NCBI RefSeq assembly: GCF_030247195.1
Contig: NC_080671.1
Span: forward strand, 197,022,676-197,086,675
Reading direction: 5' to 3'
Origin: Topomyia yanbarensis
Lineage: Eukaryota; Arthropoda; Insecta; Diptera; Culicidae
Length of the DNA: 64,000 nt
The position numbers and the translations under genes are program-made. Shown in pieces: positions 34,305-44,800 of this stretch. Every line of letters begins with the position of its first letter. Positions within the stretch are counted from its first letter, which is position 1. The notes below the pieces were generated by a model. That model saw only the letters and a program-made list of their open reading frames with translations, was not told where the DNA came from and made no database searches.

Positions 34305-35887
34305 GGACAACCAACCAATTATGGACCCCTGGAGGAAGTGAAATTACGTGAACGTCAAAAAATATTTGCTTGCCTATGTTTTTTAATGCAATTTAATTCA
34401 AGAAAACTGTCAATGGATGTTTTATACATTGACTTAAACTCGAAAATGACATTTCTTCACAGTATGAATTTTTCACATTTCGGACCCTTTCACACTAATT
34501 TGGACAGTGTTCCAAGCATATTTTGGACACACTGAATGGGACTGAATATACTTTGGAAACAGTGAAGTTTTTTCTACTAAACTGACCTTCTGACTCGTTC
34601 TCTTTGCAGTATATTTAATGCATGAAAGAAGAACATAAGCAAATCAGTGACTGCCAATCAAAAATGGTACAATAATCTTTATATGGAAGGCTGACTGAAT
34701 AAAGTATTTTTTTAGTTTTATCATTTTGAGAAATAGAAAAACTTTCGGTACAATTAGGTTACTGCAGACTTAACAAAGCAGCAATGAATGTTATGCCATA
34801 TAGAGTTAACAATAATATATTTCGTGTAACAATTCAGCTGTAGCAGTATTATGGAGTAACATCCTCAACTGGATGATAAATCAAGGTTCAAAGTTCGTCA
34901 GGAATCTTCTTGTACTAAATATTAATTTTTAATTCTTTTGTTTACGAGGTGGTTTCTTGTTATTCTTTCTTAGCTCAGTTTTTCTTTGTTTCTCTTCCTT
35001 TACTTTCCTTTTTTTCTTCAGATTTCGCCTTGTGGTATTCAACTCTTTGGCGGAATGTTATAACAGCAGGACTATGTCGCTTGAATCGTGATGTTCCTAT
35101 TCGTGTGAGTGTTTCAGGCGATTCTAGGAATTCAGCAAGCACATTCTTATTATCATTATTTAGCTGTGATATGTCTCTTAGATTTGTCAACATATAGCTC
35201 GTCGAATTCAACAAATTTGAACTACAAATGTTCTTCAACATGGATATCAGAAGTCTCCTCTTTGGTCATATTACGGTCTCCAATGAAATGTTCCTCGATC
35301 GTTTGATTTTCGACATCCATTGGTTTGAACATTTTTAAATAATTTGACCGAAAAGAGCAGGCGACCTAACGTTACGAAATTTTTCACTTTTTGATTATTC
35401 TAACTCGATAAACAAATAGCTGTCAAGAAAGAAAATCTAGAGGTGTCCAAAATAAGTTGATATCAATTTTTTAAGACATATTATGGACACCATTTATTTA
35501 AGATTTTTTAGATAAACCATTACGAAGAAACCTTTTCAAACACGTAACATGCATAAAACCAAATCAGACAAACTAATTAAATCGATAAAAAATATATTAT
35601 GATTGTACATTTAAATCCAATTTGAAAATGTATCATTTCCACCGAACCGGTGGTTTCTTGGCTATCGTTAAAACATGAAACGTTTTCGGTGATATTTTTG
35701 AAAACTGTGGATTCTGTTTAATTTTAAACAATTAGAGATTAACTAATGATATTGAAACCTGATAGACAACCCAAGGAATGTAATTGCTGCATCAAACCAA
35801 ATAAATGCAGAGAAACTTGGCAGTGTAGGAGGCAAATACATTAACAGTGTCCAAAATATGTAGGGGTCCAAATTAAGTTGGTTACCC
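34305..35887. mobile_element. TA-flanked DNA transposon relic, 1583 bp
   Basis: The ends GGACAACCAACCAATTATGG and the complement of CCAAATTAAGTTGGTTACCC are alike and inverted, and both are bordered by TA. A TA duplication suggests Tc1/mariner/pogo. The minus strand carries fragments that may be from its transposase: MFKPMDVENQTIEEHFIGD near 35325 and FRQRVEYHKAKSEEKK near 35000, in different frames. Confidence 0.55.
34975..35332 (-). pseudogene. Degraded minus-strand frame within the TA-flanked transposon
   Basis: One frame opens with MFKPMDVENQTIEEHFIGDR and stops after about 36 codons. An overlapping frame (34975-35241, 88 codons) has SQLNNDNKNVLAEFLESPET, then a Lys/Glu-rich tail with EYHKAKSEEKKESK. 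A charged tail of this type is seen at the C-terminus of pogo/jerky-like transposases, but no catalytic motif is visible. A frameshifted relic is the simplest reading. Confidence 0.3.
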
Positions 35888-35967
35888 TACTTAACCTTGA
35901 GTTAAATATGTCTAAATTTAAGTTGAATCTACCTAATTTTGAGTATACCTCAAACAACTCAAAAGTA

Positions 35968-36854
35968 CCCAAGTAACCAATAAGCATTATAACGTAGCCT
36001 AATATCTGCTTTAGATCCACATATAAAGCTGTCCTAAAAAGCCGTGAAGCCCTAAATACTTATTTAATGCTGATATTATGCCAGAAAAGGCGAAATATAG
36101 TGCTATTACTGTGCGGAGATTGACAGCTCGTTTCTGCAGTACTAATGCTATTATATAGCAAAAGCGTACAAATGTCAAATTTGAAAGCCTTATATTGGCA
36201 CTACTAATGCTATTAAAAAGCTTCAGTTGGTTGTCATTGTCCGCCATGGTTTTAAAACCATTTCTTATGTTTCCTTTCGGTATGATGAGCATAAAGGAAA
36301 AATTTTTAAATAAAATATTCTGTTTAAAACCGTAATTGACTCTGTTCTAATACATTGTAATGAATATCCTTAATGGGTTTTCGTTCTCACATGATATGAA
36401 TCTTTACGAAAATTACCTTTAGTAAGTCTCGAACTAAAGTACCTTGCCTCGTCCTTCACGGTAAGTGCGCTGCGTTTGCTTCCTGGACTATATTGCATAT
36501 GTTCGATTGAAATGAAATATGCCGAATATAATCTTCAAGAAGAATTGCATAACAAATAAACCCACAGCATTACAATAGCATTATATCAGCTTTTTATATG
36601 CTCTATAATGGCATTAAATGCACTTGTAAAGCTTACATGCTTTAAAGATTCTTGAAGCATGTACGCGTTATATCAGCTTTATATACGCATATAGAGCAAG
36701 CTATAATGCTATATGTCGGCTGTGCAGTTATGCATTATTGATGCTAATAAAGAGCTTTATTGCGTTGTTAATGCTGTAATGGAGTTTCACTGCAACATTA
36801 GTGCAAATGTATAGCCAATATAGTGCAATGGCTTAATGCTTATGGTTACTTGGG
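35968..36854. mobile_element. MITE with CCCAAGTAACCA ends, 0.9 kb
   Basis: CCCAAGTAACCAATAAGCAT at the left and ATGCTTATGGTTACTTGGG at the right are inverted. The interior has many variants of GCATTATA/TATAATGC. No coding sequence; the target duplication is not clear. Confidence 0.65.
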
Positions 36855-36921
36855 TTGGGTACCTTATTACATGGAAGGCCTCGACTGCGTCGAATCTCTC
36901 TCTTTGTTTTTGACAACACTA

Positions 36922-37175
36922 ATGTCGTTTTCGCTTGAAGCAGAAACTAACTCAGTTTCGGACCTAACTGCTGTCAAACCGTTTGTTTGAAGCCAGTTTC
37001 CAACCTAGGTTATGCGCCACTGAACTGAAAACCGGGTTGGGTTCCAACCTGAAATATATTTCCGGTTCGCTCACACCACCGCTGTTTGGTGAGAACCCAA
37101 CTCAGTTTCATTAAAAACGTTCGTTTGAAGCAACTAAACTGGGTTAGTTTCTAGGTTCTCAATCGAAAACGACAT
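36922..37175. mobile_element. MITE with ATGTCGTTTTCG ends, copy 1
   Basis: ATGTCGTTTTCGCTTGAAGC and the complement of GAAAACGACAT are inverted. The interior repeats AACTCAGTTTC and GTTTGAAGC words. A related copy lies at 61179-61308. Confidence 0.65.
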
Positions 37176-37389
37176 AAGAAGTGCGAAAGCGACGCAAGAC
37201 TCAAAACTACCTAAATTTAAGTTAAAACAACTTATTCTGCGGGTTGTTTTATTTTTCCGTGCAGACTCTTTATTCTACACACCACCGAAAAACTATCTTA
37301 AATTCAATGCTTTTGACTCAATCTCGTGGTATCGTGCAGGAAGGTAAAATTAAGTAAACCGTGTTGAAGGTAGTTTCCATTACTGACAC

Positions 37390-37499
37390 TTTATACACAG
37401 ACTAGCGAAGTGTCAAAAATTGCAGCCAGACGGACTGTCAAACAGTGCAGCCAAACGAGCATTATGTTTTTGAGAGGGGAAGTGCAAGAGGAAGCCCAA
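37390..37499 (+). repeat. Dispersed repeat shared with 61604-61710
   Basis: TTTATACACAGACTAGCGAA, GCAGCCAAACGAGCAT and GAGAGGGGAAGT occur in the same order at 61604-61710, so this is a dispersed family. It lies alone here but inside a foldback array there. Confidence 0.6.
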
Positions 37500-38117
37500 G
37501 TTTATGTAGTTAGCATCTTTTTCCCGAGGGTCTGCCCCAAAGGGAAGGAGAGCGTGTCCAGATAAGAATAAGAAGAGTGGCAGATTTGACAAGCGCAAAA
37601 CAGATTCAAGATAATCTGCATAAGGTGCATGCATGTGTGTACAATAATATTATTGGTGGCAAACGCCTTGAGGACCTCAAAAAGGCTGAAAGCACTAGTT
37701 TCTGTATTCAAAACATTGTTTTAATTAATTTCGATTTTAACAACTTCTTTTTTCTGGAAGTAAAGCAGTATTTACGCAATATAGATGTTGCCAATTGTGA
37801 AACCAAAACTACGACTTTCCCTTCCCCCACTAACATGTGACATGCAATTTAAAAAATGAATTATCGGCCTCGTTAAGCTACAGCATTTGGGCCTAAATAA
37901 ACGTATTTAAGATAAAAAAAATAAAAAAATTCCTCGCTTTTTCCAATGCCAAACCTCATATCTACACTCTTTGTTGCGATACAGCGCATGAAATATATCA
38001 CAACTATAGTATACAATCCCGTCTCTCAAAGCGCCACAGTAAAATGTGCCATCTACAAGCGGTGTTGCCAAGACCACATATGTAAAAGAGCATAATAGCA
38101 AAAGTGATCGGCAAAAT
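37500..38117. other. Intergenic, nothing recognised
   Basis: Short frames only. The right edge (AAAT, 38114-38117) is the target duplication of the 11.7-kb gypsy element. Confidence 0.4.
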
Positions 38118-39234
38118 TGTAACCCGTCAGGGTAACAATTTAGCACTGGGTGGAAATATACCCTTTTTTTGCGTATACACTCCGTAGAGTGTATTGTTTA
38201 CGTTAAAGTTATGCTCACCGCTGTTCGATACCGTTCACATTTAGTTTGTAAATTTTTATATAGTTTTGCGTTTGTGAACGGTTTTCTGTAATCAGATAGG
38301 TGTAGTAATTTTTGTTTTATGTTTGTATACAAGAAACATAGGGTTTAGATAGGCCACCGCTCTCCTCTTGCTGCAATAAGTGTGCTGGATATGCTGCACA
38401 TATCGATGACAGTTATGCGGCGGTACTGTTTTTTTGGTGCTGGTTTTGGTGTTTGTTTTGGGTCGAGTAAAAAAAAGGCGGCCATCGTGAAGTGACAGAA
38501 AGTGACGGACCACGGCATCAAACAGACGTCCAGATAATTTTTGTCTTTTCGGGACAGTTCCCCGTCACTAGAAGGAAGGATTCAGTGCGCGCGTGTGACG
38601 GCGATATAAAACCGTCGAATAGTGCCGGCCCGTGGTTCGGGCACTAGTGAAGTGAGTGGTGTTGGTTCGCCGAAGTGGGACAGCTAACCGTAAAGGAGCA
38701 TTCTCGCGTCCCCGGCTAAAACCCAAGGAACCGAACACCGACCGTTCTCGCTATAGAGGATAAGTCGAACGAGCCTAGCTCTCCTCTATAGCTAATAGCC
38801 AAGGAGAACGAAGCAGGGTGGACAAAGGTTCCCCCTGGGAAGTGCACTGCGGTGACTTCCGGGATAGCTTGCGGCGATAGTTCGCCAATGTCGCTAGGGA
38901 GGTTCCAACAAAGGAGCCAAGCTCACCTCCCTAGCTAACCGCAAAGGACCGCTGCCGGAGCAGCCAACGGAACCCGGACAAGTACGCGGCCGTTGTTGTC
39001 CCGGCCTGCCGGAAGGAAACCGCCCGCCTTCCCTTCACCAGCAGCATTGGGATTCCGCATCAGCAGCAGTGGAGAGTAGGAGAGAAATAAACACGGTAAA
39101 TTTAATTCATTTGTTTGTTTACTTTTCTTGTTGTTACGAAAATCCGAAATTCTGTAGAGGCACCTAGGCCGCCCTGAAAAGAAGGGTTCGCCGGGCAAAC
39201 CAGAACCCGAGTAGTGGGCAAACCCCGACTTACA
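38118..39234 (+). repeat. 5' LTR of the 11.7-kb gypsy element
   Basis: It begins TGTAACCCGTCAGGG and ends CCCCGACTTACA. Repeated GCTAGGGAGG/CCTCCCTAGC and CTATAGAGG/CCTCTATAG words make several hairpins in its second half (38740-38940). The promoter is expected here, but no single TATA box is convincing. Confidence 0.95.
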
Positions 39235-39646
39235 TTTGGCGCACAGCGCAAAACACACTGAAAAAAATATTTTCCTATTTTGGAAAATATTTTTTTCTTC
39301 TGGAGTGTGAGGTGCTTCTACTAAATAGAGGATTTTCGTAGAACAGTGGTGAGGTTTCTTCCGCAATATTTTTCCGCGGTCGTATATTTATTATTTATTT
39401 ACATTTTTGGTATTATTTTTTGATTTTTGCATTTTCTTTTTTTGTCCGAATTTGTGGATTGCGTTGTTTGTGTTTGGTCTGCCGGACGAGTAGTTTGAAG
39501 GTTGTTGTTATTATTCGGTTGCGGTGGCCAATCGCCTTGAATTCTCGATCCGGTTTGAGACATTTTTGGAACAGCTTGATTTCCTGAAATTTTAAGGGAA
39601 TCGTTAGTGGGCGAAAAATCAGAAATAATACCGTGTCAGTACTTAC
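39235..39646 (+). promoter_or_regulatory. Leader: primer-binding site and a perfect 15-bp-stem hairpin
   Basis: TTTGGCGCACAGCG directly follows the LTR and is the expected primer site. At 39261-39275 and 39282-39296 a perfect 15-bp AT-rich stem (AAAAAAATATTTTCC and complement) closes a 6-nt loop. Leader hairpins at this place can take part in dimerisation or packaging; a role here is inference. Confidence 0.55.
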
Positions 39647-41815
39647 ATGCTTTGTGTCTTGGTGATTTCTTCCAATATAGCGCAAGTTATGATGGCGTTG
39701 GAGAAATTCAACCAAGCGTGTGTGTTCATGCGCGTCGATCATTTACATTTCGATGAGCTGGATTTTGAGTTGCTATCTCGAAGCATTTTTGTCTCTCCTG
39801 ATTCGGATCTTTCGGGTGTCCAGCGGCAGCGGCGTCTTCGGGGAATTTTGTCGCATGAGCGGTCGTCTCGGAGGGAATTAGTTCGCAATTTCCGGGGTGA
39901 CGTGGGTGAAGAAAAGGAGATCTGCCTTGGTAAATTACTAACAATCAAGGAAGATCTCCAGTACCGGTACCCAAACAAGGAGATTTACCGAACACGGTTA
40001 CTTCATTTGGGGTCTAGGCTCCAGGTTATCCGAAATTATGCGGCAGGGGAGGTCAACCAGGAAATTTTGGGGTTGCTGGAGGAAGTTCTAGCAGTTTATG
40101 CCAGTCATTTTAACGACGAACAGGCAGAACTTCCTCCCGACAACCAAGAAGGAGAGGATGGAGAAATTTTGGGAGATTTGCTGAGTACAGACGTACCTGC
40201 AATTCCACAGGGATCCAATCCTTCCGATAACGAAGGATCTCTTTCCAAACAGCTCGTAGGAGACGACCTGTTGCGTGTCTTGTGCGAGATGAGAGACGAG
40301 ATTCGACAATTGCGACAGCAATCCGACGATAATAAAGCCCTAGCGTCTCAGGGGTCTGATGCTTTTTCAAAAACTACCGAAACGCTAATGGGCGGGATTG
40401 CTTCACTGACAACAATTTCGTCAGTTTTGAGAAAGACGGTTCAAGAAGTTGTCTCACTTCGTGAAACCGTCAGTGAACTTCGGGCACTAGTACATCAGAA
40501 GGAAAGTGCTCCCGAGATGGATCTGCAGACCGATCTGGAAGATTTGCGGTTGATGGACGTACCCGATTCACTTGATGCACTAGATATTCCTCGCCCAACA
40601 CTGGCGCCCAGTCCCGATCAATTTGTGTTGAAGCGAGGATTCTCGGGTCAACAAAATCTATGTCCATCACTTCCAATCGAGAAACCGAAACAGAATACCG
40701 GATTCACAGCCCCGTACCAAACTCAGAACCAGCCTCACTTTCCTGAATGGACCGAACAGCGGGCGGGACCATCCTATCCGAACATTTCATCCAACGCGGG
40801 AAACGGATCGATGGCAGCTTCAAGGAATTACTCGCGAAACCCGCAACGCGTCGCTGATTGGAAAATTCGGAAGTATGCTGGAACTGATGAAGGAACTGGA
40901 CTAAATGAATTCTTGGACACCGTAGCGAGTTACGCTGCGTGTGAGCAAATGTGCGAAGACGAACTTTTCAATTCTGCGATGCATTTGTTCACTGGCAATG
41001 CTTTGACCTGGTATCAGGCTATGCGTGCGCAAAACCGGTTGTTTAACTGGAACCATCTTGTTTGCGAGCTCAAGGTAAATTTCGTACATCCTGAACTTGA
41101 TGCTACGCTAAAGATGAAGGCTCTCCAGCGCCGGCAGATGCGTAACGAATCTTTCCAGGAATATTTCCTGGAAATGGAAAAAATATTTCGTGCTATGACG
41201 GTTCCAATGGCACCGAGCGAAAAGCTCGACGTGCTGAAGCGGAACCTAAAAGCCGATTATAAACAAATGTTAATTCTAAGGCCAGTGAACACGCTCTCAG
41301 AATTGATGAGTCTTGGTAAATCGATCGACGCCTCCAAGACGCCGATTTATCAGAAAGTTTTCGGTTCTTCTCGGGAAGTTGCTGCTTATTCTGATAATCC
41401 ACCACAAAACAAACAAAAACAAAATAATCAAAACCAAAAGGGAGGTGGACAGAATAACGGCAACGCAAAATCCAAAACGTTTTGGAGCAAGAATGCCAAA
41501 CCGGCAGGTCTTGATTCAAACAAGCCTCCTGACAACCAGAAAAAGAAACACCAAGGGAATCAGGATGGCAAGAATCTCGAGGGAAACAATCAAAAACCTA
41601 CAGAACCACCGCAGAAACCTATAATGTGTCTGGAGTATTTGGTGGAAAAGCATCGTCCTCCCGTGCTCGGCGTCTGCTACAATTGTGGAGACAAAGGACA
41701 CGAACATGAGGGATGTCGGAAACCAAAGCGGGTGTTCTGCATCGTGTGTGGTTTTAAAGGATTTGATGTTTCTCGTTGCCCTTACTGCCTAAAAAACGGG
41801 ATCAGAACCAACTGA
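39647..41815 (+). CDS. gag of the 11.7-kb gypsy element
   Basis: The open frame has 722 codons. A start at the ATGATG of 39689 (MMALEKFNQACVFMRV) is as likely as the first ATG. The first 300 residues are charged, with a coiled-coil look. A retrotransposon gag capsid domain spans about residues 405-560 (LFTGNALTWYQAMRAQN, RQMRNESFQEYFLEME). A Gln/Asn/Lys-rich basic linker follows. CCHC-like fingers sit near residue 677 (CYNCGDKGHEHEGC) and after it (CIVCGFKGFDVSRCPYC). Gag forms the particle that packages the RNA. The frame ends CLKNGIRTN and overlaps pol by 40 bp through a slippery site. No internal stop, so this gag may be intact. Confidence 0.9.
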   Translation: MLCVLVISSNIAQVMMALEKFNQACVFMRVDHLHFDELDFELLSRSIFVSPDSDLSGVQRQRRLRGILSHERSSRRELVRNFRGDVGEEKEICLGKLLTIKEDLQYRYPNKEIYRTRLLHLGSRLQVIRNYAAGEVNQEILGLLEEVLAVYASHFNDEQAELPPDNQEGEDGEILGDLLSTDVPAIPQGSNPSDNEGSLSKQLVGDDLLRVLCEMRDEIRQLRQQSDDNKALASQGSDAFSKTTETLMGGIASLTTISSVLRKTVQEVVSLRETVSELRALVHQKESAPEMDLQTDLEDLRLMDVPDSLDALDIPRPTLAPSPDQFVLKRGFSGQQNLCPSLPIEKPKQNTGFTAPYQTQNQPHFPEWTEQRAGPSYPNISSNAGNGSMAASRNYSRNPQRVADWKIRKYAGTDEGTGLNEFLDTVASYAACEQMCEDELFNSAMHLFTGNALTWYQAMRAQNRLFNWNHLVCELKVNFVHPELDATLKMKALQRRQMRNESFQEYFLEMEKIFRAMTVPMAPSEKLDVLKRNLKADYKQMLILRPVNTLSELMSLGKSIDASKTPIYQKVFGSSREVAAYSDNPPQNKQKQNNQNQKGGGQNNGNAKSKTFWSKNAKPAGLDSNKPPDNQKKKHQGNQDGKNLEGNNQKPTEPPQKPIMCLEYLVEKHRPPVLGVCYNCGDKGHEHEGCRKPKRVFCIVCGFKGFDVSRCPYCLKNGIRTN

Positions 41816-44800
41816 AGTCGCAGTTGGCAGTAAAGCAGCGCTCCAAAGAACAACTAACAATCCATCCCCAGATTTACGACAGTTTTCGACCGGCTCGTGA
41901 TGAGGACTATGATAATTCGTTGTCTGTCGAAACCATCGTCCTTGACGACCCGTTCGATAACCGTCCATTTGCAATTGTCGCAGTGTACGGCAAATCCTTC
42001 AAAGCCCTGCTCGACAGTGGTAGTAACGCCACGATTATGACTAAAAAGCTATACCGAAAGTTTTCGAAAAGTCCCTTGAAAAGGTTGGAACGACCATTCG
42101 AACTACGTTCTGCAAATGGTCAATCCTTACCAATCATTGGACAAGCGTATCTCCCGTATACTTTTCAAAATTTGACAAAGGTCCTATGCACTCTTGTAGT
42201 AGAGCATCTGACCGTCAACTCCATTCTAGGTATGGACTTTTGGCGCGCCTTTGGGATTTCTCCTGAGATACAAAACTGTGCTCTGTTGAACTCAGGTCAG
42301 GAATCAGAAGACGATGAAGAAGATGAAGTACCGCGTGAGTCGATACTCACTTCGGAACAGTTAGCGCGCGTAGAAGAAGTAAAGAAGTGTTTCCAGGCAG
42401 TAGAGCCCGGAAAGCTAAGCCCAACCTCATTCACAGAGCACAGGATTGTCATCAAAGATGAATTCCAAGGTGCGGCACCCGTTTGCCGATATCCTTATCA
42501 CATGAGCCCAAAGAAACTGTCAAAGGTCTGGGAAGAGGTTGACCGATGGCGGTCTATGGGAATTATCGAGGAGTCTGATTCGGATTGGTCGCTTAATATT
42601 GTGGCGGTCACGAAACCAGACGACTCAATTCGCCTTTGTCCAGACGCTAGGCCTCTCAATGAGCGTACTGTACGAGATGCATACCCTCTGCCCCACCCTG
42701 GGCGAATATTGGGCGGCTTACCCAAGGCGAAGTACCTGTCTACCATAGACTTGAAGGAGGCCTTTCTCCAGGTACCCCTGGCTAAGGATAGTCGCAAATA
42801 TACCGCTTTCAGTGTTCCCGGCAGGGGTATGTTCCAATTTACCCGTCTACCATTTGGTCTCGTCAACAGCCCCGCTACTCTGGTGCGACTGATGGACCAG
42901 GTTCTAGGACGAGGTAAATGGGAACCTTACGTTTTCGTCTACCTAGATGACATCATCGTGGTAAGCGAAACGTTCGAGCATCACATACAGTTGCTCAAAG
43001 CAGTGGCCGATTGTCTAGCAAGAGCCAACCTAACCATCAATTTGGAAAAATCCCGTTTTGGAGTCCCCGAACTAAAGTTTCTTGGTTATTTGTTGAATCG
43101 GGACGGACTCAAGGTCAATCCTGACAAAATTCAACCCATTCTCGACTACGAGAGACCGGTTACCGTGACGAAACTACATCGTTTCCTCGGTATGTGCGGT
43201 TATTACCGCCGCTTCATTGATCGGTTCAGTGAGGTCACTGCTCCCTTGACCGATCTGCTCAAAACGAAAACCAAGAGCTTAGTTTGGAACTCCGAGGCAG
43301 AACTCGCGTTCCTTAAAATTAAGGAACTTCTAGTCACTCCTCCAGTTTTAGTCCCACCAGACTTCTCCAAAGAATTCATTCTTCAGACAGACGCTAGTGA
43401 CGTAGCAGTCGCTGCTGTTCTGGTGCAGGAGTATCCCGAGGGTGAGAAAGTAGTTGCTTACTTTTCGCACAAACTGACCACTCCCCAAAGGAACTATCAT
43501 GCAACTGAAAAGGAAGGTCTGGCGGTGATAATGGCGGTTGAACACTTTCGAGGTTACTTGGAAGGTTATCATTTTCGACTGGTCACTGATTCGTCAGCGA
43601 TTACATGGATACTGAAGACTAAATGGAAAACCAGTTCACGTTTGAGTCGTTGGAGTTTAGAATTGCAACTCTACGACATGTCTATTGAGCACCGGAAAGG
43701 CAAGGACAATGTCGTTCCAGATGCGTTATCCCGGGCCGTAGCAGCCGTTTCCGCTTTGTCCACCTCAGACTGGTACTGTTCCATGAAGTCCAAAGTTATC
43801 CAAAATCCTGACGACTATGCCGACTTCAAAGTGGAAAATGATCAACTTTTCAAGTATGTAAACTCGAAAGTTGTTCCGTGCGACTCGCGGTTTAGTTGGA
43901 AACTCGTCCCAGCACCCGAGTTCCGTCAAGATTTGATCCAACGTACCCACGAAAATTTGCTTCACGTGGGATACGATAAAACGATCCACGAAGTGCAGTT
44001 GCGATATTACTGGCCTCGTATGGGATCGGAAGTTCGAAAGTTTATTCGAGAATGTGGGACGTGCAAGGAAATCAAAGCTCCTTTCGTCCCAGTCCAGCCT
44101 GAAATGGGTAAGTCGCGTGCGACTAATGCACCATGGCGAATGGTTTCTGTGGACTATATTGGTCCTCTTCCAAAAAGCAAACGTGGCAATCAACACTTGC
44201 TTGTCGTCCTCGACGTCTTCAGCAAGTACGTCATGTTAACCCCCGTTCGCAAAATCGCTAGTACGTCACTCTGTACGATACTGCGCGAACAGTGGTTCAA
44301 TCGCCATGGTAGCCCGGAAATTCTGCTAAGCGACAATGCCTCCACTTTCACCTCGAAGGAGTTCAGTCAATTCATAAAAGAAACCAGCGTCAAACATTGG
44401 CTGAACTCCCGCTATCATTCGCAGGCTAACCCAGTGGAGCGAACAAATCGCTCGATAAACACCGCAATCCGGGCATATGCTCGAACCGAGCAGCGCAACT
44501 GGGATGTCCACATCAGTGATGTGGAGCGCATCCTAAATACTACCGTTCATTCCTCCACTGGGTTTAGTCCTCATTTCATTATACACGGGTGTGAAATGGC
44601 ATCTGCCGATGACTTCAGCAGGATTTCCGGTGAGGGTGACCTAGAAACAAGACACCAACAGATAGACAAAATCCGGGGGATTGTGGTCAAAAGTTTGGCA
44701 AAGGCAAGCGAGGGCATTCGACATCAGTACAACTTGCGTCATCGAAAGTTCTCCAAACCTTTTGAAACGGGACAAATGGACCAGGTTCTAGGACGAGGTA

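Noticed and set aside
38935..39366. Open frame across the LTR, repeated at 49507-49857
   Set aside because: It follows from the GC-rich LTR sequence; it is not a gene.
43765..44196. 143-codon minus-strand frame, repeated at 45627-46058
   Set aside because: It occurs twice only because pol is duplicated; antisense of RNase H/integrase.
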